From: Folioceros fuciformis
Taxonomy: Eukaryota; Anthocerotophyta; Anthocerotopsida; Anthocerotales
Assembly (NCBI GenBank): GCA_049999805.1
Contig: JBNGIO010006109.1
Span: forward strand, 18,537 to 82,536
Length of the DNA stretch: 64,000 bases
Direction of reading: 5' to 3'
The translations under genes and the position numbers were made by a program. The first letter of the stretch is position 1. The number at the start of each line of letters is the position of its first letter. This document shows, piece after piece, positions 21,801 through 32,738 of the stretch. The notes beneath the pieces are model-generated. The model had not been told where the DNA came from and searched no databases. It saw only the letters and a program-made list of their open reading frames with translations.

Positions 21801-23740
21801 GCTTGGATGAATGGTAGGTTGGCTGCTTTGTGAAAGTGTTCAGTTTATTCCCACTCTTCACCATAACGATCATGTACTTGTCGTCACTCCGTATGACCGA
21901 CCAGTGTTCACGTTACATCCTTCTGCATATCTCGTATTAGTTGTTATATATATATTTCTACTATATCTAGATACAATAAAACACAAACAATTTCAATATA
22001 TATATATACTCGATAAGATATTAACTTTTTACAAAGTCTGCATGCCTATGTATGGCATACCAAACCCAAGGGAGGGGAGGCTGGACTATTTAACAATTTT
22101 CACTTAGGGTATCGAGGGATATATTCTGTAAGATACTCTCTTTTTTTTTTACCTGTTTTGGCATCACCCCAAAGAGACACTTTAGTCATACCCAACACTC
22201 AAAATGGGGGGCGATTGCACTAAGGTGGAGGGGAAGGTAATTTTAAAAAAAATTATTTTAATTCCTTGACTAAAAAATATTTATCAAAATATATATGAGG
22301 TGTGGAGGCCACACCACGCCTGAGGAGGTAGGGGGCCCAAAGCACACTAACACTCAAACATCATTTTTTTATCTAATGATATAACATCTTATCCTAGTAT
22401 GGATATGTTTAGTGGTACGAGAGGCATAATTCCACCATCTTTTTTTTCATCTAATAATATAGCACGCCTTTAACATTGATATGCTTAGGTGATGCTAGGA
22501 GCACAACTCAAGACATCCTCATCGTTTTTCATTTAATGATATGATACCTCATCCAAGTACTATTTGGAGCACAGAGCACTTCATCATGGAATTCTTCTAC
22601 AACCACTTGGAGTATGCAGAAAAACTATTTACCTTATGTTTAATACTCACCTAGACATCGAATGACTAAACTCAAACCCTTTAATGGTAAAGGGCCTCAA
22701 CAAAGTTCTCCTCTGTATGTATGTCGGAAGTGTTTTTATGCAAAGAGTATTTATGCAGAAGGCCTCTATCTTCCCCTCCTCATCTTTACGGTTTTTGTTA
22801 CTGTCTAAATTTCCCTTACTCCTCTTCATTCAACAACCACCTTTGACCACATGACGGGGAGATCCTACAATAGTGGTTAGTGCTCTAGAGGGACTTCACT
22901 CTCCACATATGATGAATGGCCTGGGAGCCCACGTCTTTTGAGAAGCATCTATAAGAGAATGTCCAAACCAATGTCTCTATGTAATAACCTCATATACATG
23001 CAGAATTGAGCCCAAAATAGCCAGTTCTTGGGTAGGTTGCCTAGCATGTAGACCGTGGTCTCCTACCACCCAATGACCTATCGCAAAGTGAGCACTTGTC
23101 AGATTCCCTAGATAGATGTAGGTGCCCAAGTCCTAGCTGCCATAGGCACTGCTTGTATGAGGATGACTTGATGGCAGGTCCCTTTAGGACACTCAACCCT
23201 ATACCTCTACGTCCAATTCGTCCTTGAGAACACTCAGCCCCATACCTCTTCGTCCAATTCGCCAAATTTCTTTTAATCACTGCTCAATGCAGAGCCTGGT
23301 GTGCAATTGATACCCGAGCATCCCAAAATTCAAGGTTATTTGTCCAAAGTAAAGCAACTGTCCAACACATAGAAGGAGTTTAGGTCTAAGTCAAGAGGGA
23401 GGTGACCAACTGCAGGCCTAGTCATGAAAGATTTACTTGCAGCACATTAATGGATGACCAAGCTTGTTGTCTTGAAGAGAGTAAAATCTGAGGGAATACT
23501 ATTGCCAAGATTGATTGAAAGCGACCCCAAATGAAGACTTATCTAATGAATATGGAGAAGAGGCTGGGAGCCAGCTGACTAGAGGAGAAGAGGCTACCGG
23601 AGGAGGAAAGAGTCATCTTCAAGTAGGCACTCACCCAACAATTGTATGTGGTGAAAGAGAAGTTGTCCGGCAGTTAGGAGCGCATCACCCTTCTATAGAT
23701 ATTTCCAAGTGATCTCAGTCATCCAACGTACAGTACATAT
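21801..23740. other. AT-rich repeat-bearing intergenic DNA
   Basis: Contains TA-rich tracts near 21940-22010 and T or A runs near 22140 and 22240. Between about 22360 and 22560 the phrase TTTTTCATCTAATGATATA recurs three times with drift, roughly 75 bp apart, followed each time by a related AT-rich segment. Two near-copies of CACTCAACCCTATACCTCT with CGTCCAATTCG lie close together at about 23189-23271. No gene recognised. Confidence 0.5.
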
Positions 23741-24350
23741 TTGCCTGTGTAATAGCCTGGGGCAGTAATGGCATAAGTGAAATAAGGTGAAAGTTAAAAG
23801 TAGAAAGGTGAAAGCTAAATCTAGAGCTGTCTTGATGAAGAAGCAAGTATGCTTCTTACTGCCTTTGGAAACAAAATGTGTGTTCCAGGCAAAACCTCCT
23901 AAGAAGGATGGAGTTGTAATGACCACTAGTATTCTAGGATGAGTGGTGTGTATCATTCCCAGTTTTAGCAGTGGCTTAGCTGTGGAGTATAAATAGGCCA
24001 GTGTTAGGGTCTTAAGGATACTGTGTTAGGGTCTTAAGGATACTGTGATACACTGATACACAAAGAGGCAGACAGTGAGAAGTCTAGCCTGGAGGCATAG
24101 CTATGGAGGGCTTGAAGAGCAAGCTTGTCATATAGAGTCGAGGGCAGTAGCCAGTGGGGCGTAGATCGCCAGACTCTTTTGTAAGTAACTGAAATAAAGA
24201 GCAGCACCTAGAGGAGGTGGTTGCGATTCGTCCGTGGACGGCGGGCTACTTGGAGCCTAGTGCTGAGTCGTGTGAGAGGGAGNNNNNNNNNNGGACGGCG
24301 GGCTACTTGGAGCCTAGTGCTGAGTCGTGTGAGAGGGAGTGAGTGAATTG
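23741..24350 (+). mobile_element. Possible solo LTR of a Copia-type retrotransposon
   Basis: The block has the order expected of an LTR U3-R-U5: a TATA box (TATAAATAGG, 23988-23997), an exact 22-bp direct duplication at 24001-24022 and 24023-24044, and AATAAA at 24193-24198, followed by a GC-richer stretch with CCGTGGACGGCGGGC. Terminal TG/CA ends and a target-site duplication could not be defined, and no internal coding region is present, so this is tentative. It could instead be an ordinary polymerase II promoter for the SDR gene starting at 24678. A 10-N gap at 24283-24292 sits inside the block. Confidence 0.3.
24283..24292. other. Assembly gap (10 N) flanked by 47-bp identical sequence
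   Basis: The 47 bases ending at 24282 (GGACGGCGGGCTACTTGGAG to GAGAGGGAG) are repeated exactly starting at 24293. This looks like two contig ends that overlap but were not merged. A true short duplication is the alternative. Confidence 0.9.
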
Positions 24351-24677
24351 CAAGTGGAGCGCTGCGGAGTGTTTAGACGAGATTCGAGGCCGTTTCTTCC
24401 TTTTATGCTGCGTAAAGAAGGGGGCGTTACTGGGGCCGCCTCCACGCCCTTTTTACGTCCCTCCAGCTCGATAGTTCTGTGAAGAAGGCGCCGCCACCTG
24501 GCAGGTCCAAAACGGACGGCGGTAGAAACTAGGCGAAATGTACACGGGTCCTGGACCCCTGGTAAAATATTAGGAAGGAATATTTGAACCACCAACAATC
24601 AACGTGCTCCTCTTCCCGACGAGGTGCGGGGCACGCAGTGGGCGCTTGCCCACTCTCTCTGCCTGTGCCTGCCAGGA

Positions 24678-25949
24678 ATGGCGGAAGTCGCAGGAACTGA
24701 GGTGGAGATTGCTCGTGTCAGTCCCTTTGCCAGGAATGTGGTGGCAGGCAAAGTAGCTTTGGTCACGGGCGGGGGCTCGGGAATCGGCTACGAAATCGCA
24801 CGGCAGCTCGGTTTGCATGGAGCGCAATTGGTTCTCGTAGGACGCCGCCTGCACGTCCTGCATCAGGCTGCCAGCGCGCTCCGAGATGAGGGAATCCAGG
24901 TGCCATGTTTGCTCCGGTCGCAACCCTTATGTGACAGCAAGTGGTATCGGAGCTCACTGGTGTGGGAACTTGTACTCTCTCAGGTGGAGGTCTCGCAAGG
25001 GGAAGTGCGATCGGAAGCGGATGCGGAGAAAGCTGTCGCTACTGCGCTCTCGAAATTCGGACGGCTAGACATCCTCGTGAATGCAGCAGCTGGCAACTTC
25101 ATGGTTCCTGCTGACAGCCTTTCAACCAAAGGTTTCAGGACAGGTGTGCATCATTATACTCTGACTTTGTTTGTGACTTTCGATTCTGCTTCCACCATGA
25201 CGTTGGTGCCCTTCTCATCGTGGAAGAGTGATGAAATGCCTGACAGTGCTTGAAATCGACACCGTCGGCACCTTCAACATGTGCCGAGCTGCCTTTCAGG
25301 CTCTCAAGGAAGCAGGAGGAGCGCTGATTTTGAACATCTCTGCAACCCTCCATTATGGGGCTACTTGGTATCAATCCCATGCTGCGGCTGCTAAGGTTGG
25401 GATAGGAAAGGGTTTGTTTATAGTACTTTCGAGAGTGAAACTGCATTTGATACTTTTACAACATCTCGTCGCTGCCTCTTGGTGGACAGGCTGCTATCGA
25501 CAGTCTTACGAGGAGCTTAGCCCTCGAGTGGGGGGAATATGGAATCAGAGTCACAGGCATAGCTCCCGGGCCGATAGGCGATACTACAGGGTTTGAGAAA
25601 TTAAGTCTGGGGTTGAAGTTGAAAGATGCGGCGCACTTGATCCCATTGAAACGGCTGGGCACGACATGGGACATCGCGATGAGTGCTGTGTTTCTCGCGG
25701 TAACCCCACACCTAATTGCTGCCTCTTTAACGAGTTACTAACAGAGCCAAACTAATGTGTCGATGCCTTTGTTCTCAGTCAAGCGGGGGCGAATGGATCT
25801 CTGGTGAAACAGTTGTGGTAGACGGCGGGAGCTGGCTGTACAAATCTCCAGCCTCTTTGTCAAGGGAGGCTGCACGTCAGGAGTCTAGAAGAGTGGAAAG
25901 GCAAAGCAAGGAAGTTGGAATCGCAGGCCGTCCGCTCAGCAAACTTTGA
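24678..25949 (+). CDS. SDRB: Peroxisomal 2,4-dienoyl-CoA reductase-like SDR
   Basis: Short-chain dehydrogenase matching Arabidopsis peroxisomal SDRB/DECR, which reduces 2,4-dienoyl-CoA with NADPH during beta-oxidation of unsaturated fatty acids. Five exons join in phase: 24678-24899, 24984-25143, 25247-25395, 25490-25699 and 25779-25949. The Rossmann motif VTGGGSGIGYEIARQLG lies near residue 40; LDILVNAAAGNF, then TVGTFNMC, NISATLHYGATWYQSH with a downstream Lys in AAAAK, LALEWG, TGIAPGPIG and GETVVVDGGSWL follow in the family order. As in other DECR enzymes the classical YxxxK spacing is absent. The protein ends PLSKL, a canonical PTS1 signal for peroxisome import. The product is about 303 residues, normal for the family. 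Confidence 0.92.
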
Positions 25950-26067
25950 GCTGATCCAATGACTCAGACTTGTTCCTTCGCATTGGATTCACAATCTAAC
26001 GTACCCCACTTCCAATTGGGCGAGCCAGGTAGATCTGTGTCACTTGTGGTCATCTTTAGGAGACTTT

Positions 26068-29000
26068 TTACTCCTTTCTGGCCTTGAAGGCTGACAGACT
26101 ATGAAAGATAAACTGCATATCGTCATGTGCTCGAAGGTATGTAGTGTACAAGGAACTGTACAAGTCTGAAGCCACGGAAGAGGGTTCTACTACGCGCTGT
26201 ACTTGGGTCCAGTCACCTGCACGCGTACCACAAACCTAAACATGACCACTCACCCCCGGGAAAGGTCAGCACTGGACCCCTAGTTCCCTCAAACCGTCTC
26301 ACCTCCAGGACTTAAAGAGCTGTGCCAGCCAAGCCACTTTCCGGCTAAAAGGGCGGCTCCTTGGACTCCAACCTCCTGCCAAGACGTGCTATAAATTCGA
26401 TGGGCCTTCCCTCTCGCTATGGTTGCATGTCAAATTGACTTATCCAACTCGTACCTGCGGGGCTGCCTGTACCTCCACCGTCTGGTTCAAGGAGTCAGCC
26501 AGAATGACCGGCCACAATGTAGATCTACAAAGAAACAGCAACATCAGGCGACGATAAAACAACGTTGAACTGGTATGCAACGACGAAGCACTTTAGTAGT
26601 AGCTTTGTCAGACGCATGAGAAACTTACAGAGCCCCACCTCCGACCACACGCAGTGGAGGTAGGTTCGATCCTGTAACACACGGTAACAACGTTAAGTGT
26701 CGAAGTTCCAGTCACTGTTCAGAGAAAACATAGACGGGCCTTGATTCTTGCAGAATTTGAAGAGCTTTACCATCGCAAGGTCTCCCTATACAAGCATCCC
26801 GAGCTGATCTGATAGCAAAACAGGTGCCCTCTAATACCTGTGCATAGGTGGAATGATGGTCAATGCGGTTCAAGCTGATGACAGTGACAACTTCGAGGCA
26901 ACAAATTCAGGACGTCAGGTTCTCGATTAGTACCGCACGGAACAGATCCGCTTTTGTGGTTGAAGCGGAAATCCCGATGAAAGATGCACGCACAGAACTA
27001 TCGTCAAAAGGGCAACGTTCTCCTGTTCAGATGACACAATATGATGTGATCAGCTTCGTGGTGCCAAACCACACACAACCAGAAAGCTATTTGCCGCAGT
27101 TTCTACGATGTGCTAAAGAATGTTACAATCGCCTTTGCAAGTAGCTAGGAACTCCAAACTGAACAACGGGATGCAATTGTCATACCATTTAAGTATGGCA
27201 GATAAAGTATCCCACCACTTCCTATCGGTGCCGAGACGGCCATCTCGTCAAACTGCTGCAAGGCAGCTCCATTTGAAACTGCCGAAATGAGCACCACATC
27301 AGCAATCAAGGCTGTCTGTAAAGACAGTAATGCGATCTTATGCAAAGCAGTACACTGTAAGCTGATTGTGAGCCCCACCTCCAGAATCATGCATTAGATT
27401 CGACACTGCCCACTTTACATTCCCACCAGCTGTCATTATGGAACCTGTAGACGCCACCATCTGGTGAAGCAAGGCCCAGCAGGTCCCTTAGCAAACTGCG
27501 CGAGGAGTATCGCAATACGCTACCAGTTCTGAAAACCGTTGAAGGATCTGGGTGCCCCAAGGTGAAGACTCCAGGACTGAAGACCTGCAAGCATCAAGAA
27601 CGGATTCATCATAACGAAACAAACCTGAAGCTCTGTATTGACGTCCAGCAGTTTGAAGGCAGTATTGTGAACTCACTGTTTCACTATGCTCTTGAAATCG
27701 TGGAAAGGAAGCACCAACCCATCTGGTTTAAGAGTGTCATGATGAGACTGAGGAAAACACGTTGAAACTCAATTGCTGCTGCTATTCACTTCAAGATGAG
27801 TTACACCGTTATCAGTAGTAGCAATACCCGGAAGAGCCGATGTATGCATACAAGGGTCCAGGAACTCCTGCTCCCGCGCTGAAGTCACAAGTCTGGACTT
27901 AGAGCCCTGCATTTCTGAGATGGAATATGCAGCAAACAAGGAAGGAGATTCTTACCCGAGGGTACAAGCACCTAAGTCTCCACAACAGTGGAACACAGGA
28001 ACTCCTTTCAGGCCATCAAGACCCAACTTCCGGGCCGCAGATTTACTAACCTCTCCTGCTTTGACAGCGCAGACAAGGTGAAAAAGTGACGGGTGCAACT
28101 CAACAGTGTACATTAAGGTGAAATCCAGGGTGCCTACCACAAGGCACATCATCCGGATGAATCATTGGAAAATGATTCAGCCAGTGACCCAGTTCCACTT
28201 GATCCAGCAATTCATGAGCATACTGCAGAAAGGGAATGCAAAACACAAGTCAGACGGTTGAGACAAACAAGCTGAAAACGCCTGAGAACAGAGACATAGC
28301 AGACCTGAAACGACCTATCTGTCAGCCCAGTGGTAGATGCTGTGGTGGCATCTGTCACAACTGCACCGCATAGCTTCCACACCACGTAATCATGCCTGCA
28401 AGAGAATGCCAAACGGAATCTTGGAAACCGAGACTGACTACGTAATGAGGCCTGCAACAGAAACCCTCAGCAGCAATAGCAAGATGGAAACTGGATACAG
28501 GCGTCGTCGTCTCACCCTCCAAACAACAGTTTATCAGCTTCAGTAACTGCCTTGGGCGTGTGCTTATCCAACCAACGAAGCTTTGCCAAGAGACTGCACG
28601 GCCAAAATCAGCGGTCACAGCAAATCTAAGTGCGTACTTCACCACCAAAGTGACTAATCAGCTATCAAGTGTAGGCTCAACAGCCTGTCCGCCCTTGAGA
28701 GCACCGAAGCATTAAAGCCATGACTCTTCTCTCACCACACCTTGTTGCACCTTGAGGGGAACCTGTGATTGACGTGAGCAGTGCTGAACTCCCCGCCAGC
28801 GTAGCAATCTAGACGTGCAATAAGTGCCAAAGCCAATTTCATACCCTACTTCACGTTCCCTGTTGAGCTCACAAACAACTAGACATTCAAACTCAGAACG
28901 TTTTTGGAACCTCTTCAGCTTCTGTAGCGGAACGGGTGTCAGAGTAGAGGATTGCATGGCTCCTACTGCGATGCAGGTCACTGTCAGCAGATTCTTCCTG

Positions 29001-29612
29001 TGGTGAACAGCTCATCAGCTACAAAGGCAGATTCAAACGAGCTTTCTACAACAGATAAGGGCCCCAAGGACTCCACGAGTTTAGTACCACTTACTGATGG
29101 GACGATCACCACATCTTGCATCTGCCCTGTAACAGCAATGGCCCCAAGATGAGCATCTCTAATTCCGAGCTGTGTTGCTTGTGGGCTCAGCATGCAGGAC
29201 CTCACTGCCATTGTGGTCGCTGACCACCAACACTCGGGGTCTTGCTCTAAGCTGTTTGGGCCTCCCCTGTACATCAAACGAATATCTTGACGAATGGGCT
29301 TCCTCGGCAATGCATTCAACTTCCGCAGTACCGCAAAACAAGGACAGCACACCCTCACCAAGAAGATGGAGCAGGAGCTGGGTGAGGAGAGAATGCTGCC
29401 ACCAGCACAGCTCCTTTAGAAGAGACAATTGCTGCCTTACTGCCCCCCGTCCCTACATCCACCGCCAGCACCCATTGTCGGTTCATGCTGGACTCAGCTC
29501 GAGAGCAAACAACCATCCTCCACCCAGCACGCTGCCGTTTGCACGGTCTGGCATGACCCGGAATTCCACCGAAGCTGCAGGCCTTTGAAGGCCGCAAGAC
29601 CGACAAGCCCAT
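26068..29612 (-). CDS. FGGY-family carbohydrate kinase (xylulokinase-like), many small exons
   Basis: FGGY kinases phosphorylate sugars such as xylulose, ribulose or glycerol. The first exon holds the ATP-binding VDVGTGGSKAAIV. Next are EQDPECWWSA and AIAVTGQMQDVVIV (about 29.0-29.3 kb), VWKLCGAVVTDATTASTTGL (about 28.4 kb) and VPVFHCCGDLG (about 28.0 kb). I resolved the 3' exons by phase: 27186-27278 (FDEMAVSAPIGSGGILYLPY), 26934-27022 (ERCPFDDSSVRASFIG), 26771-26837 (VLEGTCFAIRSARD), 26629-26671 (LRVVGGG), 26455-26524 (LWPVILADSLNQTVE), 26303-26375 (GVQGAALLAGKWLG) and 26068-26216 (end, TAA). Both FGGY domains are therefore intact at the 3' side; the 5' middle exons are only partly resolved. 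The ATG at 29612 adds 42 Ser/Arg-rich residues that could target plastids; MNRQW at 29486 is the other start. Substrate is unknown. Confidence 0.82.
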
Positions 29613-30386
29613 AGGGGCACCACCCGAGTAGGTACTGCTTCACCCAGTTCGGCAGCAGGTCACACCTCCTCCGAACTCCTCGGTTCGACGCGAGTCGTGC
29701 ACCATAGGGGTGTAGCAGATTCCTGACAAGAAGATCACGCCGTACAGTTTGTTGTCCGACGTATACGACACATCCGCAGGTGGAAAAGCAGCCCCACATG
29801 CACCCCGTTTTGTGAGGAACATGCGGAGGCCAATGTACATTATATACGTATGGATGGGCACGCACATAGTGCGAATACACATATGCCGGTACGAAACCCG
29901 AAGCCGGGTACCTGGGCTTTGCAAAGTCTTGACGACCTTTGTGTATCTACATCGACAAACTTGAAGAACCTTCTGCAGTCTGCGTGATAAGCAAATGCGT
30001 ATTGCAAATGGACAATGTCGATGGCGCTAATTGCCAGGCATGAGTACACACAAATTCCTGGAGAATTCCTTTGTTGGAACAGGCCATAAAACTGGGGAAT
30101 GTAATGCCGCCCCTAGCTTGGAACGAGTCGTTCAGTGTTTGCTCCGGGACACAACAAGACGAGACTGCAACGGTGGACACTGCAAGAGCCTCAAACATCT
30201 TGATGTGTATTACGTTATCAGAGATCTGCATTGCCCGGGGCTTGATGCTTCGGGGAGGGGAAATCCTTCATTACAGCCCGCTGTTTGTGAAACGGTGTGA
30301 CGCTCATAAAACTGGCAGAAAGAACGCGTCAAGACATCGGTAGAATGCTACCGCTACAACTGCAGCAACTCCAGCCAAGCCTTGGC

Positions 30387-31028
30387 TTAAGACGTGAAGG
30401 CTGTCCGGAAAGCAGCCACTTCAGCCGGTTCGAGGCCCAAGTCCTGGCCAAGAATGGCGTCACTGATGGGGGGGTTGGAAGTCAGCAGGGCGCTGGCAGT
30501 CAGCTGCACGCCGGGGTTCTGGCTGGAGAAGGCTACGAATGCCTTGGCGCTGCCTTTCCCCACGTTCTTCTGGAAGTGGATGAGGCCGGCGGGGAAGAAG
30601 AAGAGCTCGCCGGCTTTCACCTCGTGCTGATACAGCTGCCCGGACGAGGACACGAAACCCGAGAGGATGGTCCCTTTAAGCACGTAGAGGAGCTCGCTGG
30701 CGTGGGGGTGGCTGTGGAGAGGCACCAGCCCGCCCTTGGCATAATCGATTCTCCCCGCCGACAGACCGAAGGTGTTGAGGCCCGGGAACTGTGCGGCGAA
30801 GGCGGGGCTGAAGGCGACGCCCAGCCGGCCTGCAGGCACGCCGGGGACGAGTTGAAATTTGAAGTCCGCGTCCACCACGCTCGCCACAGGCTTGCAAGCG
30901 AAGATGTCGAAAATGACTGACACACTGAGATCCCCAACGCAGAAATCGTTGATGTTATCCGGCCCGGCCAGGACGCAGCTGGCTGTGGCAATGGCTGCAA
31001 ACACGAACAGGAAGAGCCGGGGAGCCAT
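30387..31028 (-). CDS. Germin-like cupin, secreted
   Basis: Single-exon gene of 213 codons. The start MAPRLFLFVFAAIATASCV is a typical signal peptide, so the product should enter the cell wall. Two Cys (FCVGD, FACKP) match the conserved germin disulfide. Cupin box 1 is GGLVPLHSHPHASELLYVLK with the metal-binding His, His and Glu; box 2 is GELFFFPAGLIHFQKN with the last His. All four metal ligands are present. Germins are manganese proteins, some with oxalate oxidase or superoxide dismutase activity; the activity here cannot be read from sequence. An upstream in-frame extension exists, but the signal peptide marks this ATG as the start. Confidence 0.92.
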   Translation of the reverse strand: MAPRLFLFVFAAIATASCVLAGPDNINDFCVGDLSVSVIFDIFACKPVASVVDADFKFQLVPGVPAGRLGVAFSPAFAAQFPGLNTFGLSAGRIDYAKGGLVPLHSHPHASELLYVLKGTILSGFVSSSGQLYQHEVKAGELFFFPAGLIHFQKNVGKGSAKAFVAFSSQNPGVQLTASALLTSNPPISDAILGQDLGLEPAEVAAFRTAFTS

Positions 31029-32738
31029 TGTTGCCAGAATGGTTGATGCTAGGAGTCGACGTCGACACCGGCGCTCGCCACAGCTTGGAGACGACTGTAG
31101 GAACTGCGAACGAAGCTGGGTTTTATACGAGTCAGCTGAAGAGGAAGGTGAGTCTTCTTTCACACGGTGGCGGACTACAACTGGGTTCGCATTTCCTCAC
31201 TTTCGGTAGCCTGCCTCTTGGCTGTTCCTCTTCTGCCGCTGTTTTCAGGGAAGGCCCTGTGAAATTAGGTAGCAGTGGAGGCGCTATCCTTTCCTTGTTT
31301 GCAGGCTCAGAGGCAACACTCTCCTGACATTTTTGTGACCGGAGAGGTAGATAAGCGCTTGTGCAGCTTGAACCGGTCTTTGAAGTTGCATGCAGGCTAT
31401 GATTTATACGTTCTGTTCTTCCAGGCTTCTCGTTTCCGATATGTTGAGACATCATGAAACTAGGGATTCCAATGCCAATTAGTCTTTGATCCGAGCAAGG
31501 GCAGAGCTTATAACGCCATGGAAGAGCAGAACTCCCACTCACGTTCAAAGCCCAGCTTCTGACTCTTCTGAAGTTGTCGTGACACAAATTCGTCGTCGGG
31601 GCTGACGACTGGAGCACAGGTCGGTATCGAGGACAGAAGCGTGATCCCTCTGCTTTCGGCTGTTGGCTGTAAAGGCAACTCGAGATCACGGAAAAGCAAA
31701 CTAAACTGCCACACCGGCCAGCTTTCGAACGTCGCGGCAACTCCATGTGCTGGCGAAGCTAACGTTGTTGCGTTTTAGTTTCTTACGGACTGATGCGCTT
31801 CTCCTTGGCCGCGCTTGGCAGAAATCCAAGGCATCTCCTTGGGTCTCATCCTATCAAACTTCTCGCTTTCCTAGCTAGCTTTCCACAAATCTTTTGCAAG
31901 TAGCATACATACAGCTGGCAACCGATCGCTTCTGCTTAACCCCCGTCTCCATCCTATGCATGTATCTCATGCTCGGCTCACACCTCACACTGGGAAAACC
32001 CTGTCATGTACATACATGTACGCCCTGCAATCTCACGGGGTCGCTCGACAGTTCACGTGGGCTTGCAGGACAGGATTTCCCGGGGCTCGAAAGAAGGAAG
32101 GACGCTAGCTGGCCTCAAAGCCAGGAACCTTTTCTCGCCATTTACATCAACCACTTTATCGACAATAATGTGGTACTAACTTAGGGCCGGTGATGATTTG
32201 GGTGGACGCGGCTTCGGACTTGGCTCACATCATGGATCTCCAAGGCAAGGCTAGCGCAGCTGATTATTTGGGCCTCTCGCTTGGCCGGGGGTTCTCGTGG
32301 CTTCAATTTTAATCTCTCAATTTTTATTTTTTTAAAGGTTCACGTTTCGGATATCTGGAAGGTTTCAGAAACCTTCCCGAATTTCTCGAGCAAGCGATGG
32401 GCCATGGATTTTTGATTTCAAAAAGCTGATGTACAGAGCTAGTCCTTCAAATTTTGGTAGATGATTCTTCCTCAGGTAAACGAAATTCTCTCTTTTCCAA
32501 TACTAGACATCACTCCGGCTTTGGTCACAGAGGAACAATTACATCAATACTAATCTACCGTCCACGACGTACCGATCTTCCAAGATGCACGAGCCCTGGA
32601 GGCTGGGATCACTACACACACGTTCTCCCTCAAAGAGATGGTTCGGACAACGTTCTTATGCTGAAGGCCGACTAGCACGAGAGCTGCCCATGGTCAAATG
32701 AGTCTGCTGGTGACGGTTCCATACGAGGCACATTACTG
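31029..32738. other. Intergenic, upstream of cupin and downstream of PPR gene
   Basis: Open frames here, including a 204-codon minus frame at 31132-31746, have no family match and no exon pattern. The first part should contain the cupin promoter. I see no RNA gene or repeat array. Confidence 0.4.

Noticed and set aside
24939-24951. GTGGTATCGGAGC, like a retrotransposon primer-binding site
   Set aside because: It lies inside a well-supported SDR intron with one mismatch and no adjoining LTR end; taken as chance.
31132-31746. Minus-strand frame of 204 codons upstream of the cupin
   Set aside because: No family match, no signal peptide or domain, and it covers the expected cupin promoter.
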